A DNA stretch of 64,000 nucleotides from contig JARGSG010000013.1 of assembly GCA_030374805.1 (NCBI GenBank), positions 62,001-126,000 on the forward strand, written 5' to 3'. The first letter of the stretch is position 1; the number at the start of each line of letters is the position of its first letter. The stretch is from Gracilaria gracilis (taxonomy: Eukaryota > Rhodophyta > Florideophyceae > Gracilariales > Gracilariaceae). Below are positions 32,082 to 43,574 of this stretch, piece after piece. Below the pieces are notes generated by a model. That model ran no database searches and was not told the DNA's origin. It saw nothing but the letters and a program-made list of their open reading frames with translations. The translations under genes and the position numbers were made by a program.

Positions 32082-34023
32082 CTAGCTCCCAGCTCCATGG
32101 TTGGAGCTACTCGGAGCACCGTCGCCACTTTCCCCATTACTGGGATTGGATCCGCCAGCAAGACGTGCCGCATGGGCGTCTCGCATCGCGTCAAGGGTGC
32201 CACTCGCGACATTCGCGGACAAGCCCACCCTGCGGAGGAACTGCGCGATGACCGCGGCTTCGTTAGCACCCCCACCTGAGGGAACCGCCGGCACCTCGAC
32301 CACCTCCGGTTCGTCCGGTAGAGTTGCCACAACCGTAGCCACCCCTGAAGGGTTCGGCGCAGCCGTGTCGTTCGTCACCGGCACTGCCGCGTCGTTCGAC
32401 CCGTTGGTCGCCGCCGTAGCGGAAGGCTGGACCTCCATGACCTCGTCACTCGACTCAATGTCGGGCTCGTTGTCCTTCATCTGGTCGTCGTCACCGCCGT
32501 AGGAGTGGTAGAAGTCGTCCGCTTCGATGAAGCCAACTGGATGCCCGTAAGGGATATATCTCGGAGCCATTCGGAGCGCTGCCACCTCAGTAGCGGTTAT
32601 CTCTTGCACCTCCCACGGGTTGAACAAGATGAAGTCACCTGCCAATGGCGTGCGTCGTCCCGGAGACCGGTCGATACCCCCATCCTCATGGCCGCGTCCG
32701 CTTTGAGCGAAGGGCACACTGGCCCAATCCACACGGTCGATCACATCGAGCAAACCACGAACTTCTTCGGCGTTGTTTTCACCTCCAAGAGGGAATTGTA
32801 GGTCAAGTCCCGGATGGCCACGCGCAGGCACGGCGGGATATACCACAGTCGATACTGATCGTAAGCCTCCCATAGGAGAAAGGCCGCTGTGCGGACTGCC
32901 CATTCGGTGCGCACCACGGACCACAGTCCAGAATACGGATCCTCGATGAGGTAGGAGCCGAGGTAAAAGATGACAGGTGGGAGCTCAACGTAGCACCCCT
33001 GACATACTTCAACAGTAGCCCACCAGGTCAGAATGGGAACGTAACGGCTCTGCCGGTGGCTATGGCGGATGCGATTAATCTCCGTATTCTGATACGGGAC
33101 GAGGAACTCGAATCGGGAACGTGCGGGCCGCTCATCGCGGATGAAGTTCTGCAATCACCGCGAACGGGATTCCCGGCGAAGATATCGGAATTCCGCTCGG
33201 AAGATAGGATAGGTCCAACACACTGCCGCTTGGCGTACAGTAGGTCTTCCTCGCCAAGAGTATGTTTCGATTCCCGCCAGGCGGTCGCAATACGAAATCT
33301 CGCCTTGCGTACGGTACAACCGGAGATCGAAGCTGATGGTATCAGGGATCGGGAACTCGAAGCTCGCCCGGCCTTGCCGTGCATATCCAAGACGGACCAA
33401 TGCCGCCTGAGCGGAAGCCAGTGATTCGCCGGAGCGCCTCAGCATCGCGTTGGGCCAAACGGCAATGCGTCGTCGCCAATCCCACGAGGTGGTGACAACC
33501 CACGGTAGGTTACCGGAAGGCGATCATTTCCGTCGACATATGACGCGATGAGTGTCTCGTTAAAAACGGCTGTTGGGTGGAACCACGGAGCGTTGCGGAA
33601 GGCTGGCGCGTTGAGACGCGGGTTCACCCCGACCAGTTGGTCGTAGGTCGGCCATGGCATCGCTTGCATGACATGCCCCTGAGGGACCTGTCCGACAGGG
33701 TGAATGTGTCCGCCGCCGGCAATGTTCGACTGAGATGCGCCCGGGGCGTTACCGCTCTGCGGAAGAGGAGCTGACCAAAAACCCGTGAAGAATCCCTGGT
33801 TAGGTTGCTGGCCGCTCATTGAGCGTGGAACCCGCGGAGTCGGAGGGAGGTTAATTCGATGGAGCTCGAGAGCGAGAGGAGAGCTGTTGGGAACAGTAGA
33901 GGTCGTCGCAGGAGCGCGTGGAGTGTTGAGAAGTTGTGCGCGTTGGTCTTCGCAGGGCGAGAGGGCATCCCAGGTACTCGTGATTTCGCTTTTATGCCCG
34001 ACGTTAGGGGCTCGACCCGCCAT
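32082..34023 (-). pseudogene. Antisense gene of element B, unknown family, frameshifted
   Basis: On -, four frame segments in order encode one protein of up to 650 residues: 34023-33439, 33445-33155, 33154-32741 and about 32850-32082. Translation could start at ATG 34023 or at ATG 33819 (MSGQQPNQG), which lines up better with the start in A. Conserved blocks shared with A include APLPQSG, NAPWFHPTAVFNETLI, RLGYARQGR, GEISYCDRLAG, AEFRYLRRE, FEFLVPYQNTEINRI, ELPPVIFYLGSYL, AAFLLWEAYDQYRLW, VIDRVDWASVP, GDFILFNPWEVQEITA, GHPVGFIEA and a C-terminal IAQFLRRVGL. The C-terminal third is acidic then Ala/Ser/Gly-rich. It begins about 300 bp inside the 3' LTR and would be transcribed away from it. The family is unknown to me. 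Confidence 0.78.
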
Positions 34024-34325
34024 CGCGGCGTTGTTTTCGCTCTTGAGGAGGTGGATATGAAGGACAACACTTGTAAGAGGAGGTTTTTGAGGACTTAGTG
34101 AATTTTCGGCATTGATGCGTAGAGTCGATATAGGAGCTGTACCGCCGCTGGCGCGGTGTTGCCCTCAGACGGTTTTTGAGGTCGTACAAGTGGGATGCAC
34201 GGCCTGATGTACCGCCCAGCGGGCGTGACGGGAACACTTGTTGCACGGATATTCAGGAGGTGATGCCACCAGGACTGCTGTACTTACTAGATATATTTGG
34301 TACTTTATTTAGCCGGCGCGCTCAC

Positions 34326-34908
34326 TGTCAGTGGCCGCGCCGAGCCCACTGCTTAGTAGGTTGAGCTATGCTCCTTCAGTAAATCACTCTCGTCAAGAAG
34401 AAAACTTCCTAGCTCTAACTATCACGCCTTCGCGGACTCTTCACCTCCAAATGGAGGGAAAAACGCGGTACGCACATATACTTACCCATCCTTGTGGCAC
34501 TTAGAGTATTACCACTGCGTGTGTATGTCGTGCCAACAACTGTCGTATACTCGCCCCAGTATTGGGTTTTCTTTTTGTGCTACGCACCTATCCCCACTCT
34601 TGTGAACCCCTTTTCCTTATTTCGGTTTGCTCTACTGCTTACTTTCACGTGGCTTGCCGTCCGACACCGTGTCGTCGCCGTTCTACTCTTACGAGGCCCA
34701 GTCTTGATATCGCTCTTTGCATGTGTCCTTACACGGTAATTGGTCCGCACTGTACACTCCGACGCTCGTCGTGAAGGTTTGACTTCGGTTAACACCCGGC
34801 TAGTTGTGTCATCCACGTAGTGCTCTGTTCGCTATGATACCTTTTTGAAGGGAAGATCCCGAACATTTTCGTGGCTTTTTCGCTTTTCCTCCCAAAGGCT
34901 TTGCGCTA
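34326..34908 (+). repeat. 3' LTR of Ty3/Gypsy element B
   Basis: It starts TGTCAGTGGCCGCGCC and ends near TTTGCGCTA, 583 bp, alignable to the 5' LTR over its full length with frequent substitutions. The sequence just upstream (GCCGGCGCGCTCAC) is not purine-rich, so the usual polypurine tract is missing or lies elsewhere. Confidence 0.88.
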
Positions 34909-34910
34909 AA

Positions 34911-35342
34911 ATGGCCTATGAACGCGTTTTAGCGATTTCGCAGCGGAAAAACTCTAGAAGCGCTCAGCAATACCGCGTTTGGAAGCTAGGAAATGACTGC
35001 ACCCTGACCTGCTCTTCGCTACTAGGGTTCCGTGTTGCAGACACCTGCGGCAGTTGGAAATCGTCGACTGCTCACGGTCGCTATGATTCTGTACCAGCAC
35101 TGTGGGTTTCTATGCTCTTTCAACTAGTGGTGTCGAACGTGCCATTCTGCTTGTTTAATTTGGCTGTTATAGGTATTCGTGTTCGTCCACGGTTTCTGCG
35201 AGACTGCGCATTATATTTTCCACGCGTTAGAGCCTTTATGGAATATAATCTCCATTTTTACATTTTAAGCTGGCTGTGGACCTTGCGTATGATGCTGGAA
35301 GCGTTTTTTTCTTCACTGCCGCCTTGGAAGCCTCAACAATAG
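34911..35342 (+). CDS. Hypothetical protein downstream of element B
   Basis: A 143-codon frame opens at ATG 34911, immediately after the 3' LTR. It contains one hydrophobic stretch (LWVSMLFQLVVSNVPFCLFN) followed by basic residues, so it could be a small membrane protein. No domain is recognisable and no promoter other than the LTR is evident. It may be a chance frame, and I give it little weight. Confidence 0.15.
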   Translation: MAYERVLAISQRKNSRSAQQYRVWKLGNDCTLTCSSLLGFRVADTCGSWKSSTAHGRYDSVPALWVSMLFQLVVSNVPFCLFNLAVIGIRVRPRFLRDCALYFPRVRAFMEYNLHFYILSWLWTLRMMLEAFFSSLPPWKPQQ

Positions 35343-35500
35343 GTAGAGTTTTGCTTTTCGCTAGTTGCTCAATTTACTCTCTACATCAAAACAGTATTGC
35401 TTTTCTCCAGTTTCTGTCGTTCTCGCTTTTTTTACATTGTGACGTCTACATATCGCCTGAAGCAAGTTAGAGGATTGTACTAGACGCCATCGTCTCTCAC

Positions 35501-35758
35501 TTACCCACTGTAAGCACTTCTTTTGTTAGCCGCGCTGCTGCTGCCACTCGCATGCAGCTCAGGCCTTAGAGAAATCGCGGCGCTGCACTGGATGGAGACA
35601 AAAAGGTCGTAATAAGCCAGAGCCCTTTTGGACGCTCTGAGAAGGAAGCGGCAAGACGGAAGGGATTGTTTTGTGCCTTTAACCTTTTCGATGAGCTGCA
35701 GTGTCAAAGTCTGTACTTCTCTGCGCATGCGTCTCACATTCTTCCTCTTGATCGCCAT
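35501..35758 (-). CDS. Hypothetical small basic protein
   Basis: The frame on - starts at ATG 35758 (MAIKRKNVRRMRREVQ) and ends at 35501 (85 codons). It is basic, with a likely helix followed by CRFLLRASKRALAYYDL. It remains open upstream of this ATG to 35827, so it could be the end of a longer sequence. No family is recognised. It may be a remnant of a mobile element. Confidence 0.2.
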   Translation of the reverse strand: MAIKRKNVRRMRREVQTLTLQLIEKVKGTKQSLPSCRFLLRASKRALAYYDLFVSIQCSAAISLRPELHASGSSSAANKRSAYSG

Positions 35759-35759
35759 A

Positions 35760-36272
35760 ACATACCCAGAACGGTACTGATTGGACGCAAACAGTTGTCG
35801 ATGTAAACCGCATATGCTATAGTACACGCGTAGTAACTGCTCAAGACCTAATTTGCAAACGCACAGGAAACTTGGGAGAGTGATGGAGTAAAATTGTCAC
35901 TACTCCAAATGTAGACGACCAAACGTCGCAACCTTTATAACCGTAGATACGTGACACCACGTGCGGTTCGGCACGGTTGTTTGGCAAAGAACAAAGCAAA
36001 ACAAACGAAACAGAAGCAACTTTCTTACCCAGAAAGAAGTTGCATAAAACAGTGTTTAGGAAGCCCTGTTCTAATTACGAACTCGTGTGGCACACGAGCC
36101 AAGGAAAGATACACACACATTTCTCAATTTTCTTGCAATTCAATAACCATACGGAGGGAAATAAGTGGCCCGTTTCCGATATTTTCAGCACAAATCTTCT
36201 CCTTGAGTCGCACCTGCCTCCACCAACACCAACACATCCCATGTAGACCCAACTATTGTTAATGTTCTAACG
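35760..36272. other. Intergenic, no gene seen
   Basis: This is non-coding DNA downstream of the pogo relic. A small perfect inverted repeat (CTCGTGTGGCACACGAG) lies near 36083. No terminal repeat of the pogo element was recognised. Confidence 0.4.
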
Positions 36273-37840
36273 CTACCACTCTCCGCGCTCATCTCTCAAG
36301 CGAGCAATATTCGCCGTTCGTGCGCGCGCTACAGCGCGGCGACTGCTGCGAGATGTGTTCAAACAATCACGAACAAGTGCACGCTGTTCGGAAAGACTAT
36401 CCAAACGACGAAGATCTGCTGGAGTTTCGGGTTTTTCTCTGCGGCGGTCGCGATCTTTCAGCACAGTAAGAACTGGTGCAGCTGTAACATGGCCTCCTTG
36501 CGTTGTGCGAATATTTAAAGTACCCTGCTCAATGACGTTGGCCCCGCTTGCAAATGTACGGTGTTGGCTTTCATACGAGCGCATGATGGCTTCCAGCTCT
36601 TCCTTTGAACTACCATCACCTCTGTCGTTGCTCAGAGGTAATGCTACGGGGGACGCTCGCCGCATTTCATAGTTCCAAATCCCCGTCCTACGGAACCCTC
36701 CTTGAATATTTCGCACGGTAAGCGCATCCGATAACGAATAACGAATAATTGTAGCGATGTCAAACACATCAATCTCTGACTTCACTCTCGATAGGTGATG
36801 TATTTCCTTTTGAACGGAAGACTTGTACGGCGAAAACACTGACACATCTAACGGTTGCAGTATGTGAGATGTCTTGGATGGGAGTGCGACTGCGATAATA
36901 TTATTCTCACGGAGAAACTGTAGGGTCTTGAACTGGATGTGCGATTTATACCCATCAAACACAAGAAGATAGAAAGAGTCATCGTGCCTCCGCACATTAA
37001 CTTCGTCAACCAACCTGGTGGCCTAATCGTGAAAGATAGACTTGTTGACACCTGGAATACTTCTTTGATAGAAATGGCACGGTGGTAGGAGATCATGAAG
37101 TGTTTCGTACACGCCACTATCTGTCTTGCGATAGTGAGCGTTGGATTCCCAGAAGACAATTACTGGTTTCATTGTGGATCCATCGGCGCAGACTACCGGC
37201 ATAACAGTGACTCTGTCTCCAGCTCCTTTTACGCGGCAAAATTTGTGGATGAGACGACCTCCAACACCCACGTTACTCAACCCTTTCCGAGCGCTGCGGC
37301 CTAAAACTTTCCCGAATGAAGCACCCGACTCGTCGATATTGAATACCTGGCTTGGGCTACTGATGCGGTACTTCGTCATCACGGCATTCAGCATTGCGAA
37401 AAACCGGCCAATTTTTTGCGGCGTGACGGCTTGTACTTGAGGATTCTCAATTGCTTGGACCGTTTGGTACTTTATGTGATGGCGCTCACAGAAGAGCCTA
37501 ACCCACTTCTCGGACGGACGGTTGTTAGAAAAAGTGATCTCCGTTTTTCTTTCATCCGAGAGCGTAGAGATGTAGTGAGCAGTAAGGTCAATCAAACAAG
37601 ATTTCGTCAACGGCGTGTTCCGCTTTGCAAACATACTAACCATGGTTCCTATGTCCTTTTTTTCTTCGTCGGTCAGAATTCTTGGACGGCCAGGTCGATT
37701 GAGCTTCAAGCATATCTCTTCGGGTGCACTTGGGTTGCATTCACTGCTTTGGTCAAGCCATTTGATATATGCGTTTCAAAAGCGGTACCATGGAATGCCG
37801 TCAGCTCTTGCAGCTCGTAGTACGACCTTCCGTTCTAATA
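36273..37840 (-). pseudogene. Pogo/Fot1-type DDE transposase with two in-frame stops
   Basis: Reading on -, a single frame runs from about 37840 to the stop at 36273, interrupted only by TGA at 37776-37778 and TAG at 37023-37025. The N-terminus has helix-turn-helix features (RAARADGIPWYRF, then GRPRILTDEEKKDI and SEKWVRLFCERHHI). The catalytic DDE_1-type domain follows with FNIDESG (first Asp), LLVFDGYKSHI (second Asp) and ILQPLDVSVFSPYK (third Asp), plus GGFRRTGIWNYE. The C-terminus is Arg-rich. In pogo-like elements such a protein binds the terminal repeats and moves the element into TA sites. The true start is unclear because another stop precedes 37840. Terminal repeats were not found. 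It is an inactivated copy. Confidence 0.8.
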
Positions 37841-39463
37841 TCGCTCAAACAGTGCGGACTGGAAACATTTGTACACTGTACTGGAATGGGAAGTCATGTG
37901 GCTTGGTGAGACGGTGATGCGGGTGGTCGGATCTTTGGCAGTTTGGTCGCTTCGGTTGCAGGAACTTTTGGTGTTTCGGTTGTTGGCGCGCTAGGTTTTT
38001 GAGTGTGAGCTACGAGCGAGTCGCTTTTTTAAGTTGCAGGTTTGCTATGCATTGAATCTGTGGTAATGTTTGCAATGATGGTCTGCAACATGGAGATTGT
38101 TTGAGACCGTTTTATGACTACGATGGAGACAAACTGAATTTGGGAGGACGTATCTTTTTCATGATATGGCATGTAAACTGCTCATATGAATTTGTTGCAA
38201 CAAAAGTCGATAGGTAACCTCTACTGCGGTTTGCTTTTTATAGCGAAATAAGGCGAGATGAGTCATTTGTTTTCATGATATGGGTACTTTTGTATTGGGA
38301 AAGGGGACATAGATAGCCTTCGAAACGCAAAACCCTCGTTTCGAAGATGTCCTTTGATTGTACAAAATACTCCAGCCGATACGCATTAGGTACTGAGCAG
38401 TTACTTTCGTAGCTTTTGCGCATATGCGTCAGAACTGAGCCAAAAACGGTTTAGCAATAGGTACAGTGTTAAACAGGGTTAAAGATATTTTGACATATTG
38501 GATGTTTTAATGTTCAACACATTTGCCCGAGTGCTTCTTTCAATTCAATTTCTTGGTTTGGCTTGTTTGTTAACCTAGAAATAATTGAGGTGGCTTTAAA
38601 TGCATTTGGAGGTGAATGTAATAAATACACCAATTTTGAATTTTTTACATCAAATATGAAGCAAAAAGAAATGTCTGCGATAAGTAGGCAAAGTAAATAA
38701 AGTGCAAACGATTGTTGGTAAGCATATAGTGTAAAAGTCAAAAAATTTTGTTGCACCAAGAAGTTCTGAGGTTGTTTATGTATGCAAAAGGTTGCGTTCA
38801 CTTGTTGCACACTAACTTAATTAAGGTTTTAGAATATTTGTTTTTAAACAAGCTGACAAAGGCCTTGCATTTGGAAAGGCGGGTGGTTCGATGCATTAAG
38901 TTTGTGATAGATATGCAAGATTTTTCTCTAATTCAAAGGGGAAAAGAAGATTTCACATATATGCAGAAGTTACAAACTTTTTACTACAAAGGTTTGGTGT
39001 GCCAGTCCTATGTCAGTGTACTGTGACATGAAATTTTCATCATACTCTTACATTCGCAGCGTCAGAAACGTATGACAGGAAACCCACGTGTGAGTTTTAC
39101 TGTGAATATATCCGGGGAGGACAAAAAGATTTTGCATGTACTTTACTGGTGTGGAATCGTTCGTGTACAGAATTGCATATGCACTTCTACGAGCAGCATT
39201 GACACTACGTTGAAATTCTGGAATCCATCAGTATCCTATTTACGTAAATATTTACGACTACTCCGCGCCAAGCGGAAGTAGTGGGCAAAATGATATATAA
39301 TCTCTCGGCCCAACGCCAAGAGCGACCAACGGAGAAGGGTATCTGACTCCAGAAGTGTGCCCTATCTTTCTCAGTCTCCGATCTCGTTGGATTTCCTTCC
39401 CCCTTCTCTCCTACACTTTCCTTAACTCTGTCTATTTCTGAAACTCTCCAATACACTGAAGGT
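37841..39463. other. Intergenic, AT-rich, no gene seen
   Basis: No frame here shows coding character. 38450-39060 is notably AT-rich. Confidence 0.4.
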
Positions 39464-39985
39464 GATGATGAACCTTTGGCTGGCTCTCTCAGGAAGAGAG
39501 CAGCCTCTATCCGCATTTATAGCGCTATCTACTGGTGATGGATACATCTGTAACATCTACCACAATAGTATGATAGAGACAGAGCTTGAAGTGCCTTGTA
39601 ATTTGTCTGTGACTGCACTCCGTGGCCCTACAAATAAGACAGTGTTACACAAAACAACCTATGAGGGCGCTGTGTTTGCGTTGGTGAACGGTAGTGTGTC
39701 TCATTTTGCGAAACTCATCTGTATTTCTGCTTAGCTTGTGAGCACCGAAAGCGTGAAGAAGCTCCAATGACGTCGATTTAAACTCAGCTTTATATATCGA
39801 TGACGGTATGGTTGGCTCAAGCAAGAGAGCAGCCTCCACCAGGTTTTGTAGCGCTATCTACTGCTCTGATGGATACATCTAGAAGACGTATCGATACACT
39901 ATGATAGAGACAAAGATGGAAGTGGTTTGTAGTCCGTCTGTGACCCGTACTCTGTGGCCCTAAACACACGATAATGTTACTGCTC
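39464..39985 (+). repeat. Diverged direct repeat, two copies 329 bp apart
   Basis: Copy 1 (about 39464-39652) and copy 2 (about 39801-39985) share AGAGAGCAGCCTC, TAGCGCTATCTACTG, GATGGATACATCT, CTATGATAGAGACA/GTATGATAGAGACA, GTCTGTGAC and TGGCCCTA in the same order. TAGCGCTATCTACTG begins 329 bp apart in the two copies. The copies differ by many substitutions. The sequence between them is unrelated. Confidence 0.75.
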
Positions 39986-40021
39986 ACGTATCCCCGGCAA
40001 GGAGACACCAGCCTGAGCGCC

Positions 40022-40444
40022 TTAGAGCACATTTCGGCATGCCTTCCTGCACTCTCTACTCGGTTTTCCAGGTGGAGCTCGAGAGCACACGTTTTTCCTG
40101 CATCCCCGACGGCAGAGTTTCTTGCATCTACGCGACTGGCGTTGCACTGGCGACAACTTTACTTCGTCCACACCAAGGAACCTGGACAGAACGTTCACAC
40201 ATTCATGTACATTTGCGGTACCATCCCAAGAATTCCAGTCACACTGAGGGATCGGACGCTCGGCAAAGACGTTCTGCAGGCGTATGAAATGGACTGCACT
40301 TTCGTCATCAAACTGCGCACCCACACGCATCACATGAGAGCAATACGCAACGTTGTTGGGCATATTGCACCCCGGCAGTTGCGACGAGAATGAGAAGTTG
40401 ACCAGATTGAAAAGCACAACGAGAGTGACAAAGACCATATTCAT
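40022..40444 (-). CDS. Small secreted cysteine-rich protein
   Basis: The gene starts at ATG 40444 and ends with TAA at 40022 (140 residues). It opens with a clear signal peptide (MNMVFVTLVVLFNLVNFSFS), so the product should enter the secretory pathway. The mature part has ten cysteines: four are spread through the first half and six lie in the basic C-terminus (CKKLCRRGC, C, CRKAC). An even count suggests disulphide bonding, and the Arg/Lys-rich tail would bind anionic partners. A TATA box reading CTATAAATA on - lies near 40565-40573, about 125 bp upstream, and the frame has no introns. I recognise no family. It could be a defence or wall-associated peptide, but this is speculation. Confidence 0.7.
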   Translation of the reverse strand: MNMVFVTLVVLFNLVNFSFSSQLPGCNMPNNVAYCSHVMRVGAQFDDESAVHFIRLQNVFAERPIPQCDWNSWDGTANVHECVNVLSRFLGVDEVKLSPVQRQSRRCKKLCRRGCRKNVCSRAPPGKPSRECRKACRNVL

Positions 40445-40563
40445 GATTGCTGAACGATGTTTGTGGAGTTGCGAATGGCGATGAGGAGTGCTGATGAAAG
40501 ATAAAACCGGTTGCGTCGGAAGTTAGGATCCGCTCTAATCACCGACCGATTGTGCGCTTGGTA

Positions 40564-40574
40564 TTTATAGGGAA
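40564..40574 (-). promoter_or_regulatory. TATA box of the secreted Cys-rich gene
   Basis: On - the sequence reads CCCTATAAATAC, about 125 bp upstream of the ATG at 40444. Spacing and sequence fit a eukaryotic core promoter with a 5' leader of about 90-100 bases. Confidence 0.55.
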
Positions 40575-40579
40575 GGTAA

Positions 40580-41350
40580 GGCGGACGTTTAAGGGCACTG
40601 ACTGGCAAAATGTGCAGTATCTGGAACAGAAACCACTACGTTCACATCAAAAGATTGGTCACTAGTAGTTAGTGTCGATGGTGAGCTTCTATGCGACGGG
40701 TCGCTACTAGGAATAAGGTGAAGCTGCGCCACTCGTTTATCCCAAGCAACGCCTCCAGCCACTCAAATGTGGCCATTCCTCGCAACCACCGCAGAGCAGT
40801 TATCGTATCACTTTGAGTGCAGGTTGAGGAGTTGGAGGCAGTAACGCTACGGCTATAAATGGAAAGAAAAGTTCTAACAATTGCTCTTGACCTTCAACGG
40901 TACTGCACAAACCCCAAAATCCGGTACAGTGGAGGCCACTTATGGTCACATTTGGCGGTGAGTGGCAGACCACCGTGGTGGTTGGACCACAGGAAGAAAA
41001 CTTGAAGAAGGATTATCTACGCACAAAGGGCAATTTGAGAACTCTAAGAGATGGTTCACACTTTCTTTAATGTAGGAATAGCGAATTGTTTATGATTTGA
41101 TGCAAGCCCTCTCCGCAATGCAGTTATTTATAAAGTCAGCTTGCTCTAAGGTTTTCTGTCTCTTATAATGCTGGATGGGTGAGTTAAATGTGTTAAATTT
41201 GTTCCCATGATAAACCGTCAACACTGTTGTGCGTGGCAAGCCATTAATACTTGACACCTGGCAAGGGTTAATGGCTTGGCACGTACAAGTTGGCAGGAGG
41301 ATCAGGAATAGGCGCCGGCGACCACTTCTTGCATCTGTCCATCGAAGATA
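40580..41350. other. Intergenic, no gene seen
   Basis: This is the upstream region of the secreted-protein gene. No coding frames or RNA genes are recognised. Confidence 0.4.
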
Positions 41351-41353
41351 ACT

Positions 41354-41696
41354 GGAAGATTTCTATGAAACGCTTTCTGATCACGTTTCAGAGCAGAATG
41401 AGAAACGAGATACGCAGCGCGTAACAGTTCGACGTCGTGGTGAACAACACGCCACTCACAAAGAGTCGTCCACTGAGCCATCGTCGCGCTTTGTCACAAG
41501 TCAGATGGGACGATACATTTCATTGGGACTTGTCAATCAACACATCTCGGTCATTCGTGCTGGTGGAACCTTTAACTTCAACCCCCATTCTATCCGAATG
41601 TGCATACACAGCAGTGGTTGTTTTGTACTCATGTACCGAGAGTGGAAGCAATATGCCGCGCATAAGAGAGAAAATAGACTTCTGATCGCCATCTAG
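41354..41696 (+). pseudogene. Unrecognised decayed coding fragment
   Basis: A frame of 113 codons (LEDFYETLSDHVSEQNEKR..., then MGRYISLGLVNQHISVIRAGG) ends at TAG 41694-41696. It lacks a start: TAA at 41351 separates it from an in-frame Arg-rich stretch upstream (RIRNRRRRPLLASVHRR). The composition looks coding and the single stop suggests a decayed gene. I do not recognise the family. Confidence 0.3.
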
Positions 41697-41699
41697 ACA

Positions 41700-43574
41700 G
41701 AACTTCAGGGGGCACTCAAGCGGCGATATGCAACTTAGAAACAAAACATCTGACATTCAAAGCGTGGTTGCCCGCCTATTATTCGTAGTGATCAAATTGG
41801 CGACGATCTTCCATACAACGACCAAGCACCAAAGGCGAGAAGTATTTCTGATTGATTCTTCCCAATCCAAAGCGGTGAATGAAATGTTCTACTCTTGTAT
41901 TCTTCTCCTCGAATTGAATCTGCCCTCCATTGTGATTCTCCATGGCAACACGATGAATGAACTGCCTTCTCGTGTGTGTTCTTGGTTTGTTTGTATGCTT
42001 CAGTTTCATTGCTGCTCGAGACTGATACAGAATGTAAGGTGTTAGATACTGAAGAATGCATTCTCACGATTCTGTCTGTAGATGATGTTTTGGAAGTGTC
42101 TGAAAGTTTCTAGAAAGTTTCTGACAGTTTGTAGGGTTTCTAGCTACTTCTAGCTAGTAAAAACTACTCTAATCTAGGCTCTTCTGGGGACTTCTACGAA
42201 AGAAGAATGTAGAGCTCTGTCTATGTATATTGTAGAAAGTCTGTAGAAATCTGAGGCACTATAAAAGGATGAAAGACAGATCGTGCTTGACAAGTAAAAT
42301 GTGGAAGTGTAGAATGCGTTAAGTTCTTTATTTGCTAAATAACCCTTCATAGAAACGTTGGCCCTCACGGATCAGGGCTGATATTGGATGCGAAGCTTGT
42401 CGACCGGGCTCTGCAGACCAAGATTCTAGTTTCTGTTCATCCTGCTGGCCCGGCACCCTTCAGCCGCTATCTGGTCGCACGATTCCTTGTGCTTTCCGTT
42501 TCCCGAAGGAACACCATCTGTCTTTGGGGGCCACAATGTGAGGAGCGTGTCCGGGGGAGAGGGGTTGTTTCCGAACGGAACTTTTTTTGATTGTGAAGCT
42601 GGCAAGGAATTTTCTCCTTTTTCAGTCTCGATTGCTTCTCATGTAGCAATGGACAACTCTAAGAAATGAGCACACGTAGGACAAACCCACTTCGCGCTTT
42701 TCTTGCCCCGCTGTTGGTTGCCGCCTGGTTGACCAAGATGGCTTTTATCGTTACCCCGCCATCGCCATCTTTTGAATGCTTTGCGAGAAAACGTCCATCT
42801 ACAACCACTCGCTACGAGTAAATCAAAACTCTGAATTACACGCACTTAGGTTCCACCCACTAGCTCGTACCCAGTGCGTTCTTTTGCAGGGAAGACCGAA
42901 TCGATCTCTCTCCGTTTTCCCAGGATACAAAATGAGAAAGGCAGCAACTTCAACCCTGCACAGCCCTGTCCATCTCAGTTCTTTTTTTGCTCAGTATAGA
43001 GAGTGTGCTGTTACTACTATGTCGTCTGCTGCAAAAGATTGCAGTCCACTCAAGGGGCGGTTTCGGAAGTGTAAAGGTGGTCCACAACCATCGGGTATTC
43101 GAGCCATAAGGGCTGCACTTAGCAATGCTTAAGAGGTACTGGGATGCGTTTTAATTTGAATCATGCAGTTCAAACTCGGCACTGCTTTTGTATCGATTAT
43201 TGATCGTACAAGCGAATATGATGGTAGAGTCACTTGCAACAACAGAAATGCATCGTATATGCTCACTCGTTTAATATGCAGTAAAGCATAGTATACCCCT
43301 GACTTGTTCAAACACTCCGTTTGTCGTGCTAGATGTCCTGTCCCGCTGGTCAGTAACATACAATTCAAGACGTCTCTAGTTCAGGGTGTGGTGCATATGT
43401 GGGCACTGGAAAGGCCGAGGAACTGAAAAGATCAGGCAAGCATCTGGTTGAAGCCCTATGGCCCTCCTCTTAGTATCTGCTCCACACCGTTTTGACTCCG
43501 ATGCAACAATTTTCGAACTGCTCTAGCGTAGTTTTTAAATGATGATTCGTCTCCTTGAAAATCCCTCGTCAGAG
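41700..43574. other. Intergenic, with one TATA-like promoter motif
   Basis: 42080-42240 is rich in TTTCTAGA/TTTCTA repeats, and CTATAAAAGG lies at 42259-42268. Short frames to its right (for example 42384-42590, 42487-42669) have no family. A small Cys-containing frame on - (42845-42639, ends WVCPTCAHF) is also unassigned. I cannot support a gene. Confidence 0.35.

Noticed and set aside
32082-34023. env gene of an endogenous retrovirus
   Set aside because: The frame is on the opposite strand to gag-pol, with no signal peptide or membrane spans, so the env interpretation is not supported.
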